Assembly: GCF_024055795.1 (NCBI RefSeq)
Contig: NZ_JAMXMY010000032.1
Span: 1 to 64,000, forward strand
Direction: 5' to 3'
DNA: 64,000 bases
From: Actinoallomurus purpureus
GTDB lineage: Bacteria > Actinomycetota > Actinomycetes > Streptosporangiales > Streptosporangiaceae
Below are positions 8,501-16,027 of this stretch, piece after piece. The notes beneath the pieces are model-generated. The model worked only from the letters and a program-made list of their open reading frames with translations, did no database searches and had not been told where the DNA came from. Every line of letters begins with the position of its first letter. Positions within the stretch are counted from its first letter, which is position 1. The position numbers and the translations under genes are program-made.

Positions 8501-8923
8501 CTCGTACAGCCGCGCCCCGGCCTCCCCGAGCTGCCCCTGGATCGCGCGGCGCGGCAGCCCGGCCCGTACGTGCGCGGCGAGACGGGTGGCGTCCAGGTCG
8601 GTCGCGAGCAGCGCCCGGTCGGACAGGTCGGCGTCCGCGAGGGTCTGGACGACCTCGGCGAGCGCGGCGGCCCTGTCGTTCTCGCCCAGCCCGCCGTACT
8701 CGTGCCCGCACAGGGTCAGCAGCCGATCGGCGACCTGGTCGGCGATGTCGGCGATCTGGCGCTCGAACCGGCGGCGCGCGATCCGGTCCGGGAACCTCGC
8801 CTGGATCAGGTCGACCAGGTCCCGGCGTCGGTCGCGTTCGGCGGACCACCCGGTCAGCCACGCCTGCGCGAGGTGGCGGCCCAGCGCCTGTCCGACGGCG
8901 ACGGCCGCAGCTTCCACTGCCAT
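5564..8923 (-). CDS. NACHT-LRR STAND ATPase (bacterial NLR-like protein)
   Basis: 1119 residues. N-terminal helical region (about 1-245) with a Cys-rich patch near 147-150, then a NACHT-type NTPase: Walker A G-E-A-G-S-G-K-S-T at 297-305, Walker B L-L-M-V-D-G-V-D-E at 377-385 and a sensor V-V-T-S-R at 411-415. Winged-helix/helical arm sections follow to about 770, then leucine-rich repeats with recurring 'DLxPLxxLxxLxxLxL' spacing to the C-terminus (about 790-1100). Bacterial NACHT proteins include antiphage sensors, with LRRs as the likely sensing domain; no separate effector such as a nuclease or TIR is visible. GGGAGG ribosome site. Encoded alone, between two metabolic genes. Defence is inference. 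Confidence 0.9.
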   Translation of the reverse strand: MAVEAAAVAVGQALGRHLAQAWLTGWSAERDRRRDLVDLIQARFPDRIARRRFERQIADIADQVADRLLTLCGHEYGGLGENDRAAALAEVVQTLADADLSDRALLATDLDATRLAAHVRAGLPRRAIQGQLGEAGARLYEVVLDECCDCFVRIVQQLPQFGPRASTETLARLSAVADQVSLLLARLPVRTLDAPDGTATDEAFRRRYLEHVSTTLDVLELFGVRVERYRPRTTLSVAYISLSVSTDEDPADRGRWSSATRDVPAIEAWRKDEPQAGEATLRVETALGRAPLTLIRGEAGSGKSTLLRWLAISAARGTFTGDLADWNGCVPFLIKLRSHTDGNLPSPERFLEGVADPIAGLMPAGWVHRVLAGGRALLMVDGVDELPGARRRAVRSWLGGLLAAYPGLRVVVTSRPAAASADWLAGEGFATALLERMTPADVKELIRHWHEAVRDAGDLPCAPEQLPGFEAALLARMESAPHLRALAGSPLLAAMLCALNLDREKQLPRDRMGLYAAALDLLLERRDVERQIPVDDDIVLERAQKMLILQDLAWRLSITGRTELPKDAVVRWIGDRLAAMPSAPSDAAAVLDHLLERSGVLREPVPGRIDFVHRTVQEYLTAKQFADDGDLEPLIVQAHKDQWRETIIMAAGHANAPQRSELLTALLRRSQAEPRNARRLKLLVAGCLETLPAIPVELRGDIDACLDDLVPPRDLASARSLSNVGETILDRLPRSLDGLTPAAARAVVRTAWLVNGPAALELLAGYGTDPREPVQEELVRGWEYFDPEDYARRVLAHTPLAEGGLFLPTSRLGHHVRHLRHLTSLTLFEDDLADLSFLYRVERPLNQLKITRLQSGDLRPLAAHAEGLEYLHLSTPDVVHDFTPLSRLPKLTTLHLWAPAVPNLAFVEDLPQLHTLHVGHLEDVADFSPLGAQTSLEKLGLVDCTALTEVDSLPPLHGLRYLRLTESSLRCGLDDLVGRAPQLRELHLNDSSWVKDLRPLTGLSLTSLGLWGCTGVTDFTPLAELPGLDYLDLEDTGIDDLSPLGRLHELQTIWLRNCTRVTDLTPLQGSRKLRQLYIKGLAPGIDLAPLAGLRHVTVYIERGQDVRNGEMLGRRLQAG

Positions 8924-8992
8924 GCGCAGCCTCCCAAGACAGCCCGATGGGCATTATGACGGAGTACTCCGCGTTAGACGCCGTTGCGCCGT

Positions 8993-9862
8993 TCAAGGCT
9001 CCCGCCCGACGGGCCCGGCTCGCGGTGCTGAGTGGGCCGCCACGTACGTCTCGGCGTAGGTGTCGAGGACGGGGAGGACCTCGTCGCGCGGGGCCGAGGG
9101 CACGCGGAGGACGATCTCCTCGATGCCCAGGGAGGCGTAGTAGTCGAGCTTGGCGGGCGTGGGCTCGGTGCCGAAGGGGATGACCGGGACCGGGTCCCGG
9201 CCGGCGCGGGCGCATGCCTCCCGCAGAGCGGGCAGCGCCTGGCGGATGCCCGCGCCGCCGATGGGCAGCCAGCCGTCGCCGTACTCCGCGATGTGCCGGA
9301 ACAGGGTAGGGCCCGCGGCGCCGCCGAGCAGGACGGGGATCCGCCGCGCCGGCTTGGGCCACGCCCAGGAAGGCGTGAAGCGGACGTGCTCCCCCTCGTA
9401 CGACGCCTGTTCCCGTGTCCACAGGGCGCGCATGGCGAGGACATGCTCGCGTGCCCGGTCGCGGCGGCTCTCCCAGCGCACCCCGTGGTCGGCGGCCTCC
9501 TCGCGGTTCCAGCCGAAGCCGACGCCCAGGGCGACGCGTCCGCCGCTGACGAGATCGAGGGTCGCGACGGCCTTGGCGGTGACGATCGGCTCGCGCTCGG
9601 CGATCAGGCAGACGCCGGTGCCCAGGACGATCCGCGACGTGACCGAGGCGGCGGCGGCCAGGGCGATGAGCGGATCGAGCGTCCGGGAGTACTCCTCGGG
9701 CAGCACCGGGTCGCCGGTCGGCGGCGGGGTCGCGCGGCTCACCGGGATGTGCGTGTGCTCCGGCAGGTAGAGCGAGGCGAATCCGCGCCGCTCGGCCTCC
9801 ACGGCGAGGTCGGGAACCGGCATCGTCCGGTCGGTGGCGAACATGGTGACACCCAGCCTCAT
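8993..9862 (-). CDS. LLM-class (F420/flavin-dependent) oxidoreductase
   Basis: 289 residues. A luciferase-like monooxygenase fold: N-terminal M-R-L-G-V-T-M strand, the family G-V-G-F-G-W-N motif near the middle and the 'IPVLLGGAAGPTL' type strand in the second half, as in F420-dependent oxidoreductases. GGAGGG precedes the ATG at 9862. Divergent from the alpha/beta hydrolase operon, with an operator palindrome at 9884-9901 in between. It may hydroxylate or reduce the cluster's substrate. F420 versus FMN cannot be decided from the sequence alone. It lies 69 bases upstream of the NACHT gene on the same strand, so read-through into that gene is possible. Confidence 0.88.
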   Translation of the reverse strand: MRLGVTMFATDRTMPVPDLAVEAERRGFASLYLPEHTHIPVSRATPPPTGDPVLPEEYSRTLDPLIALAAAASVTSRIVLGTGVCLIAEREPIVTAKAVATLDLVSGGRVALGVGFGWNREEAADHGVRWESRRDRAREHVLAMRALWTREQASYEGEHVRFTPSWAWPKPARRIPVLLGGAAGPTLFRHIAEYGDGWLPIGGAGIRQALPALREACARAGRDPVPVIPFGTEPTPAKLDYYASLGIEEIVLRVPSAPRDEVLPVLDTYAETYVAAHSAPRAGPVGREP

Positions 9863-9883
9863 CGACCCTCCGAAGATTATTCG

Positions 9884-9901
9884 ACCAAGCGATTGCTCGG
9901 T
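9884..9901. promoter_or_regulatory. TetR-type palindromic operator between divergent operons
   Basis: ACCAAGCGATTGCTCGGT, an inverted repeat with one imperfect arm pair, lies 22 bases upstream of the LLM gene on the minus strand. It is the third member of the set at 2204 and 4415. Confidence 0.6.
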
Positions 9902-10033
9902 CATTCTACGTTGTTGTAGCGTGCGCTTGTTCGGTCCTGGAACTGGCCCCCGCGGCGAGCGGAGCGAACGGCCGGGGTACGCGGTCGTTCGCGAGAGGGC
10001 GAGTGCCGATTGAGCACGACGGAGAGGGATGCC

Positions 10034-10846
10034 ATGCCGTTCACGGACCTCGCGGACCCGGATCGGCCGGGTGGCGACGTTCGGCTGTTCTACACCGACG
10101 ACGGAGCCGGCGACCTGCCGCTCCTCCTCGTGCACGGTTGGGGTTCGGACTCCCAGGAATGGACCTGGCACCTGCCGGACCTCGCGACCCGGCACCGTGT
10201 GATCGCGGCCGACATGCGCGGCCACGGGCACTCCTCGGTGCCCCCGAGCGGGTTCCACCCGCGCGACATGGCCGGTGACCTGGTGCGGCTGCTGGACCAC
10301 CTCGAAATTCCCCAGGTGATCGCGGTCGGCCACTCGATGGGCGGCCAGATCGTCAGCATCCTGGCGGTCGAGCATCCCGACCGCGTGAAGGCGCTGGTCT
10401 GCGTGGATCCGGGCTACGGCCATTCCCGCGAGGTGGCCGAGGCCGCTCCCGGGCGGGTACGGGCGCTGCGGGCGGACGTCGGCGCCGCGCTGCGGATCGA
10501 CGCGTGGTGTTACACGCCGGCCACACCGCCCATGATCAAGACCTGGCACGCCCGGCGACTGCTCGCCATGCCGCCGCACGTGCTGACCGAGGCGTTCGCG
10601 GGGCTGTTCACCGACGATGACCAGATCGGCACCCGGCCGGCCTCGGACGACTACCTCGCGCGCCGAGAATGCCCGGTTCTGTCGTTCTGGTTCGACCCCG
10701 CCCAGGCCGCATGGGAGGAGGCGCTGTTCAAGCATCCCGCGTCGATGACCGTGACCTGGCCCGGCTCGGGCCACCGCCTCCATGAGGAACGCCCCAGGGA
10801 ATTCCTGCTCGTCATGAACCGATGGATTAAAGGGGTAACGCAGTGA
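10034..10846 (+). CDS. Alpha/beta-fold hydrolase
   Basis: 270 residues from ATG 10034, chosen for the GGAGAGGG ribosome site; a TTG at 10010 is in frame but less likely. Oxyanion motif H-G-W-G at 34-37, nucleophile elbow G-H-S-M-G-G with Ser101, and the catalytic His in G-S-G-H-R near residue 254. It resembles ester or C-C bond hydrolases of catabolic clusters; a large open-substrate hydrolase such as meta-cleavage or lactone hydrolase is possible. Its stop overlaps the next start (GTGA), showing translational coupling to the LLM oxidoreductase. Confidence 0.88.
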   Translation: MPFTDLADPDRPGGDVRLFYTDDGAGDLPLLLVHGWGSDSQEWTWHLPDLATRHRVIAADMRGHGHSSVPPSGFHPRDMAGDLVRLLDHLEIPQVIAVGHSMGGQIVSILAVEHPDRVKALVCVDPGYGHSREVAEAAPGRVRALRADVGAALRIDAWCYTPATPPMIKTWHARRLLAMPPHVLTEAFAGLFTDDDQIGTRPASDDYLARRECPVLSFWFDPAQAAWEEALFKHPASMTVTWPGSGHRLHEERPREFLLVMNRWIKGVTQ

Positions 10847-12093
10847 AGTTCGCCATTTTCCTCAACCCGCAGATTCCGGGGTCGGGCTACAGCGCCGAGG
10901 AGAACGCCAGGGCGAAGCGGCCCATCGGGCGGGACACCGAGTCGTACCAGAAACTGCTGCACGAGGTCCGGGAGATCGCGGTCCACGCGGACCGGATCGG
11001 CTTCGACGCCCTGATGATGACCGAACACCACTTCCACTCGGAGGGGATGGAGTTCTCGGTCAACCCGCTGATGTTCCTGACCGACCTGGCGGCGCGCACC
11101 GAGCGCATCCTGCTGGCGCCCCTCGGCCTCGTCCTGCCGGCGTGGGACCCGATTCGCGCCGCCGAGGACGTCGCGCTGCTCGACCAGTTCTCCAAGGGAC
11201 GGCTGCGCCTCGGCGTGGCCCGCGGCTACCAGAACCGCTGGATGAACGTGCTCGGCCAGCGCTGGCACGCCGCCGCCGCACGGTCCGACGGCTCGGCCTC
11301 CGACAACCGCAACTTCGACGTCTTCGGCGAGATCCTGAAGATCATGAAGATGGCCTGGACGCAGGACACGCTGAAGTACAGGAGCGACGTCCTCGACTAC
11401 CAGGTGCCGTTCCCGTACGAGGGCATCGAGGGCTGGCCGGCCACCGAGTGGACGCGGACGTTCGGCGCGCCGGGCGAGATCGACGACGAGGACGTGATCC
11501 GCTCCGTGGCCGTGTGCCCGCGGCCGTACCAGAACCCCTACCCGGAGCTGTGGCAGCCGTTCACGATCAGTGACCGGTCCGTCATCCGCGCCGCGCAGGA
11601 AAGCATCCTGCCCTGGCTGTTCACGCCGAACCCCGACGACCACGCCGCCAAGGCACGGCTCTTCCAGGAGGAGTCGGCCAAGTGCGGCCGGGACTACAAG
11701 CTCGGCGAGCACACCGGCATCCTCAAGATCGTCGGTATGGCGGACACGCGCGAGGACGCCATCGAGACGTACGGAAGGAACATGCCCAAGGACTTCGCCG
11801 CCTTCTTCGGGCCGTTCGGCTACCTCGAGGTCATGCGCAAGAAGGAGGACGACAAGCATGTCCCCATCAGCCCGGAGAAGGGCGATTTCAAGCGCATGAA
11901 CGACGTCGAGATGGCGCTGCTCGGCGGCCCGGACGACGTCAAGCGCGGCATCCAGCGGATGCTCGACCGGATGCCCGACCTGGAGTGGTTCGGCCTGTAC
12001 ATGCAGGGGCAACAGGGCGTGCTGCCGCTCGACACCGTCAAGCGGAACCTCGAACTGTTCGCCACCAAGGTCATCCCCGAGTTCGCGGACTGA
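10843..12093 (+). CDS. LLM-class flavin-dependent oxidoreductase
   Basis: 416 residues, of the longer LLM type. The GTG start overlaps the hydrolase stop by four bases. The N-terminal M-K-F-A-I-F-L strand, M-T-E-H-H-F (about 59-64) and the P-L-G-L-V-L-P / G-R-L-R-L-G-V-A-R-G-Y segments are typical of bacterial-luciferase-like monooxygenases using reduced FMN. It likely works with the co-translated hydrolase in a two-step oxygenation/hydrolysis. The substrate is unknown. Second LLM gene of three in the cluster. Confidence 0.9.
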   Translation: MKFAIFLNPQIPGSGYSAEENARAKRPIGRDTESYQKLLHEVREIAVHADRIGFDALMMTEHHFHSEGMEFSVNPLMFLTDLAARTERILLAPLGLVLPAWDPIRAAEDVALLDQFSKGRLRLGVARGYQNRWMNVLGQRWHAAAARSDGSASDNRNFDVFGEILKIMKMAWTQDTLKYRSDVLDYQVPFPYEGIEGWPATEWTRTFGAPGEIDDEDVIRSVAVCPRPYQNPYPELWQPFTISDRSVIRAAQESILPWLFTPNPDDHAAKARLFQEESAKCGRDYKLGEHTGILKIVGMADTREDAIETYGRNMPKDFAAFFGPFGYLEVMRKKEDDKHVPISPEKGDFKRMNDVEMALLGGPDDVKRGIQRMLDRMPDLEWFGLYMQGQQGVLPLDTVKRNLELFATKVIPEFAD

Positions 12094-12099
12094 TCGGCG

Positions 12100-12975
12100 A
12101 TGGAGTTCTGGCTGGCCGGGTTCTGCGACACCGGCGAGTACATCGGGCTGGCGCAGGCCGCCGAGCGCCTGGGATACGACACGCTGACCGTCTCCGACCA
12201 TCTGTTCCACGCCGACTACGAGTCCCGATACCCCTACTCCGAGACGGGCGAGCCCCCGTACGACGCGACGACCCACTGGCCGGACGCCTGGGTGACCATC
12301 GGCGCGATGTCGGCGGTCACCTCCCGGCTGAACTTCGCCACCAACGTCTACGTCGCCCCGGCCCGTGACCTGTTCACCGTGGCGAAGGCCGTCTCGACGG
12401 CGGCCGTGCTGTCGGGGAACCGCGTGCGCTTCGGGGTGGGCGTCGGCTGGTGCGCCGATGAGTTCCGGCAGACCGGCCAGGACTTCCACACGCGCGGCCG
12501 CCGGCTCGACGAGATGCTTCGGGCCCTGCGGACGCTCTGGCGTGGCGGGCGCGTCGAGCACCACGGGGACTGGTACGACTTCGGCCCCCTCAGCATCACG
12601 CCGGTCCCGTCGGAGCCGATCCCGGTGTACGTCGGCGGCGACAGCGACGCCGCGCTGCGCCGGGCCGCCCGCTTCGCCGACGGGTGGATCGGCAACCGGA
12701 TCTATTCCGAGGACCGGCTGTCCGAGCTGCTGGAACGCCTGTCCCGCCACCTCGCCGACCACGGCCGCAAACTCGACGACCTGCGGGTGATCGCGCCGAT
12801 CGGCGCGATGCCGAGTCCGTCGCTGTACCGGAAGTGGCGTGAGCGGGGCGTCGACGGGACCTTGGCCGCGCCCTGGTGGCTCGCGACGGAGGAGGAGAAA
12901 CGGCGCTGCTCCGGCCTGAGCCTGAAGATCGCCACCCTGGAGCGCTTCGCCGAAGAAGTGATCGCAAAGATGTGA
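12100..12975 (+). CDS. LLM-class F420-dependent oxidoreductase
   Basis: 291 residues; starts six bases after the previous stop, so it belongs to the same operon. T-V-S-D-H-L-F near residues 30-36, G-V-G-V-G-W-C mid-protein and P-I-P-V-Y-V-G-G-D-S are luciferase-like family signatures, closest in pattern to F420-dependent enzymes. Third LLM enzyme of the cluster. It may act on a later intermediate. No terminator hairpin was obvious after it. Confidence 0.88.
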   Translation: MEFWLAGFCDTGEYIGLAQAAERLGYDTLTVSDHLFHADYESRYPYSETGEPPYDATTHWPDAWVTIGAMSAVTSRLNFATNVYVAPARDLFTVAKAVSTAAVLSGNRVRFGVGVGWCADEFRQTGQDFHTRGRRLDEMLRALRTLWRGGRVEHHGDWYDFGPLSITPVPSEPIPVYVGGDSDAALRRAARFADGWIGNRIYSEDRLSELLERLSRHLADHGRKLDDLRVIAPIGAMPSPSLYRKWRERGVDGTLAAPWWLATEEEKRRCSGLSLKIATLERFAEEVIAKM

Positions 12976-13194
12976 TCACTCATTCGCGTCCGGTAACGAT
13001 CGGATTCGGTACGCCACGCCGCTTCATTCGGACTTGCGGAAATCAGGTGAATACTAGGGCGATTCACGGGTTACCCCGACGAATTAACTTTCAAACAAGA
13101 AATAAAAAGCTTCCAAAGGAGTCCACCTATTCGCTAATCTCAGACTCCGAACCTGCCTCGGCCACGGAAGGCGCCACCGGAGGAGGTATCTGCG

Positions 13195-14364
13195 ATGGCG
13201 ATCGATCGATGGGCCGGCACTGACGGGGTGCCCGAGACGATCGACGCACACCCTCCGAAGAAACCGCATCCGCCACCGGACACCCCGGGAGCGGAAGGTT
13301 CTCCGTCTCGCGCCGACAGTCGTAAGGCCGCCTCGGTAGCCAACGAATCCGCCGCCGGCGGTCCCGGCGGCGAAGACGCGGTGGAGGGAAGCGTCCTCGA
13401 CGGGCTGAGAAAAGCCGTTACTCGACTCGACCGGCGTGCTGAACAGGCGGAGACGCCGCACATCGTCGAGCGGCCTGATGCGCCGACCACGGTGGTGCAG
13501 GACAAGAAGGAGACGGCGGTCCGATATGGCACTCCGCTGGACCGTCCCGACGGCACCCGCACTCCCCTCTTCAACGGCGAACCGACCCGAGAGCAGACGA
13601 AGCAGGGCCGCCTGAACGACTGCGGCATCATCTCCACCCTCGGCGCGGTCGCCGGATGCGACCCCAAGGCGATCAAGGAGTGCGTACGTGAGACGGACGA
13701 CGGTAACTACGAGGTCCGCCTCCACGACACCGAATACTCGAAGACCAGGATGCGATATCAGCCGACCGGACGGCGCACCACCTTACTCGTGACCCCCGAT
13801 CTCCCGGTCTTAGCCGCCGCTCCTCGGAAGCCGGCATTCGCCGACTCACAAGAGACCGGCACGGCGTGGGCTCCGGTCCTGGAGAAGGCCATCGCCGGAC
13901 TCGACCAGACATGGGATCGGGAGCGCCGTGAAAAGTGGGCCGAGCGCTGCGCGGCACAGGGGAAGAGCGGCGACCCTCCAGGAGGCTACCTTCGGCTCGA
14001 CCAGGGAAGTTTCCCCATCGATCGCGCCGAACTCCTCACCCAGCTAACCGGCCGCCCCGCCAAAAACCACGACTTCCCCTCCGGATATGACATCAACGCG
14101 CGGGGGCCGGATAAACAGCTCTTGGCCGACTTACGCCAACAACTCGCCGACGGAAAGCCAGTGCTCGTCGGCACCCGTACGGCGGGCGAGAATGAACCGC
14201 CTCTCGCCAAGGACCTCAAGGATGCACATGCGTACGAAATGGTGAGCATCGACGACCAGGACAGAGTGCATCTGCGCAACCCATGGAATGAATTCCACCC
14301 CGAGCCGCTGACCATCGGCGAATTCATGGCCAACATCCGCCCGCGATACACCACACTGGAGTAG
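13195..14364 (+). CDS. Calpain-like (family C2) cysteine peptidase
   Basis: 389 residues; ATG after a GGAGG site. The first ~110 residues are Pro/Ala/Ser-rich and look disordered. The protease core has the calpain signature Q-G-R-L-N-D-C with Cys143, His345 in D-A-H-A-Y-E and Asn362 in L-R-N-P-W-N, the full Cys-His-Asn triad; a W-A-P-V-L-E-K-A segment (225-232) matches the calpain helix before the second subdomain. No EF-hands or other calpain domains, no signal peptide. A cytosolic or contact-delivered protease is possible; a toxin role is inference from the tightly linked small gene that follows. Base composition is visibly less GC-rich than its neighbours, and a collapsed copy lies at 17128-17404, both suggesting a mobile or recently acquired unit. 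Confidence 0.82.
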   Translation: MAIDRWAGTDGVPETIDAHPPKKPHPPPDTPGAEGSPSRADSRKAASVANESAAGGPGGEDAVEGSVLDGLRKAVTRLDRRAEQAETPHIVERPDAPTTVVQDKKETAVRYGTPLDRPDGTRTPLFNGEPTREQTKQGRLNDCGIISTLGAVAGCDPKAIKECVRETDDGNYEVRLHDTEYSKTRMRYQPTGRRTTLLVTPDLPVLAAAPRKPAFADSQETGTAWAPVLEKAIAGLDQTWDRERREKWAERCAAQGKSGDPPGGYLRLDQGSFPIDRAELLTQLTGRPAKNHDFPSGYDINARGPDKQLLADLRQQLADGKPVLVGTRTAGENEPPLAKDLKDAHAYEMVSIDDQDRVHLRNPWNEFHPEPLTIGEFMANIRPRYTTLE

Positions 14365-14366
14365 TC

Positions 14367-14621
14367 ATGCCAGCCGGCAGGATCTTTCTCTCGAACGGCA
14401 TCCAGGCGAATGAGGACATCGGCAGCTTCGCCGTGATCCATGTGGACGCGCGCGCGGATCACCCGCTTACGGTCCGGCTCGGTGTCGTCACCGATGAGGA
14501 ACATCGATACACGCTGTCTCCCGGGGACAGCTTCCCAGTACGGGATCAGACCTGGCGACTCGAGCCCGTGGAGAACGCCGGTAGCCGCGATTGGATCGTC
14601 ACCTTGACGCGAGTCGCGTGA
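14367..14621 (+). CDS. Small partner of the calpain-like peptidase (possible inhibitor/immunity)
   Basis: 84 residues. It starts two bases after the peptidase stop, so translation is very likely coupled. The sequence alternates hydrophobic and charged residues (V-I-H-V-D, V-R-L-G-V-V, R-Y-T-L, W-R-L-E-P-V, W-I-V-T-L), predicting a compact all-beta domain without signal or membrane segment. I do not recognise it with confidence. A role as inhibitor, immunity protein or chaperone of the protease is inferred only from gene order and size. The following 244 bases (14622-14865) hold no gene I can support beyond the promoter of the next operon. Confidence 0.6.
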   Translation: MPAGRIFLSNGIQANEDIGSFAVIHVDARADHPLTVRLGVVTDEEHRYTLSPGDSFPVRDQTWRLEPVENAGSRDWIVTLTRVA

Positions 14622-14831
14622 CCGATGCCCCGCCGCATAACCGTCCGTTGCCGCCTCCGGTCGCGCACCGGTTGAGAGGACGACCGACCGGATCAGCGTC
14701 GGTGCCGGTGAGCATGACGGCCTGTCCGGCGGGACGGTGGCGGCGTAGCCGGTCGCGAGCTTCCGGGTCGGTGGCCGTCCAGGGGGTGATGCGAATCGAT
14801 CACCGACTTGCCCCGGCACGCTACCCTCCTC

Positions 14832-14844
14832 CTAAGCGGCTTAG
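14832..14844. promoter_or_regulatory. BlaI-like operator upstream of the HxHxH membrane protein
   Basis: CTAAGCGGCTTAG is a perfect 13-bp palindrome 21 bases before the GTG at 14866. It matches CTATCCGGCTTAG at 15613 in 11 of 13 positions. The pairing with the nearby blaI gene suggests it is a BlaI-family site, although it differs from the TACTA/TAGTA mycobacterial consensus. Confidence 0.55.
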
Positions 14845-14865
14845 TTTTTATGACGGAGGTACACG

Positions 14866-15600
14866 GTGGCGACGGCGAAGAAGGACGCGCGCGGCGGGGC
14901 GGCGGAGCGGCGGAGCGCACGGGAACGGCTGGCGGCCGAGCGTGCGGCTGCGGAGCGCAGACAGAGACGCCGTCGCATCCTGACATGGACGGCGTCCGGA
15001 GTCGTCGCCGCCCTGGTCGCCGGAGGCGTATGGGCCGCGACGTCCGGTGGAGGATCCGGCAAGGCGAAGACGACGGCGTCCGGCGCGACCGGGGCCCGCG
15101 ATGCCTCAGCCGCCGCCACGGGCCTCCCGCCGTGGCCGCGTCCGGACGACACGGCCGACCGCGCCCGTACCGAGGGGCTCGCCGTGGCCCCCATGGAGGG
15201 CACCGCGCAGCACTTCCACACCCACCTGGACATTCTGGTCGATGGCAAGGCCGTGCCCGTCCCGGCGAACCTGGGCATTGCGGCGTCCGGCAACGCGATG
15301 TCCGAGCTGCACACCCACGACACCACCGGCGTGCTACACATCGAGGCGCCCACCACCGGCAAGCACTACACGCTGAGGGAACTGTTCACCGAGTGGAACG
15401 TCCGGCTGGGCGCCACCGGGCTCGGGGGCCTCAAGCCGGACGGCTCCCGTACGTTGACCGCCTACGTCGACGGCAAGAAGCAGGCCGGAGACCCGGCCAC
15501 CATCGAGCTGACACCCCACCGGGAGATCGCGCTGGTGTACGGACCGGCGAACGCCGCCGTCCAGGCGCCCTCCCGCTACGACTTCCCGGACGGCGAGTAG
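14866..15600 (+). CDS. Membrane-anchored extracytoplasmic protein with HxHxH motif
   Basis: 244 residues; GTG start after GGAGGT. A strongly basic, helical N-terminus (1-38) precedes a single membrane span (about 40-60), then a Gly/Ser/Ala linker and an outside domain. That domain begins Q-H-F-H-T-H-L-D-I-L-V-D-G and later has E-L-H-T-H-D, so five His residues could bind a metal. The family is widespread in actinomycetes but, to my knowledge, has no assigned function. The shared operator with blaI places it in the BlaI regulon here, hinting at a cell-envelope or metal-stress role. Confidence 0.65.
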   Translation: MATAKKDARGGAAERRSARERLAAERAAAERRQRRRRILTWTASGVVAALVAGGVWAATSGGGSGKAKTTASGATGARDASAAATGLPPWPRPDDTADRARTEGLAVAPMEGTAQHFHTHLDILVDGKAVPVPANLGIAASGNAMSELHTHDTTGVLHIEAPTTGKHYTLRELFTEWNVRLGATGLGGLKPDGSRTLTAYVDGKKQAGDPATIELTPHREIALVYGPANAAVQAPSRYDFPDGE

Positions 15601-15612
15601 CGACCACATGTA

Positions 15613-15625
15613 CTATCCGGCTTAG
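15613..15625. promoter_or_regulatory. BlaI-like operator upstream of blaI
   Basis: CTATCCGGCTTAG, an imperfect palindrome, sits just upstream of the blaI-like gene and is near-identical to the site at 14832. Autoregulation by the BlaI protein is the natural reading. Confidence 0.5.
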
Positions 15626-15652
15626 GTGATCGAGCGAGGAGTGAGGGGGCGG

Positions 15653-16027
15653 ATGCCGCGGTTCGGGGAGCTCGAAGCGTCGATCATGGAGGTGGTGTGG
15701 TCGGCGGACAAGGCCATCACGGTCCGGGACATCCGTGACCGCCTCGGCCGCGAGCCGGCCCCGGCCTACAACACCGTGCTCACGGTGACGGAGATCCTCC
15801 ACCGGAAGGGCTGGCTGGCCCGGGAGAAGCACGGCCGGGCGTTCCGCTACTGGCCGGCGGGCAGCCGGGACGACTACACCGCCCAGCTGGTGACCGAGGC
15901 CCTCGACTCCGCGCAGGACCGCGCCGCCGCCCTCGTACGCTTCATGGAGAAGATGGAGCCCGGAGAGATGGCCGAGATCCGCCGCGCGCTCGAGACGGCC
16001 AGGGACGCCGAACGGCGGCCCCGATGA
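15653..16027 (+). CDS. blaI: BlaI/MecI/CopY-family transcriptional repressor
   Basis: 124 residues from ATG 15653, chosen for the GAGGGGGCGG site and because the family starts at 'MPRxGxLE'; a GTG at 15626 directly after the operator is the alternative. N-terminal winged helix with G-E-L-E-A-S-I-M-E-V-V-W and Y-N-T-V-L-T-V; C-terminal dimerisation helices. The family represses target genes until cleaved through an M56 metalloprotease sensor. The next gene, an M56 protease, overlaps by four bases (ATGA), the classic pair. No beta-lactamase lies nearby. Confidence 0.9.
   Translation: MPRFGELEASIMEVVWSADKAITVRDIRDRLGREPAPAYNTVLTVTEILHRKGWLAREKHGRAFRYWPAGSRDDYTAQLVTEALDSAQDRAAALVRFMEKMEPGEMAEIRRALETARDAERRPR

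Noticed and set aside
6533-8959. An 808-codon plus-strand frame
   Set aside because: Antisense to the NACHT-LRR gene; no recognisable motif and implausible composition.
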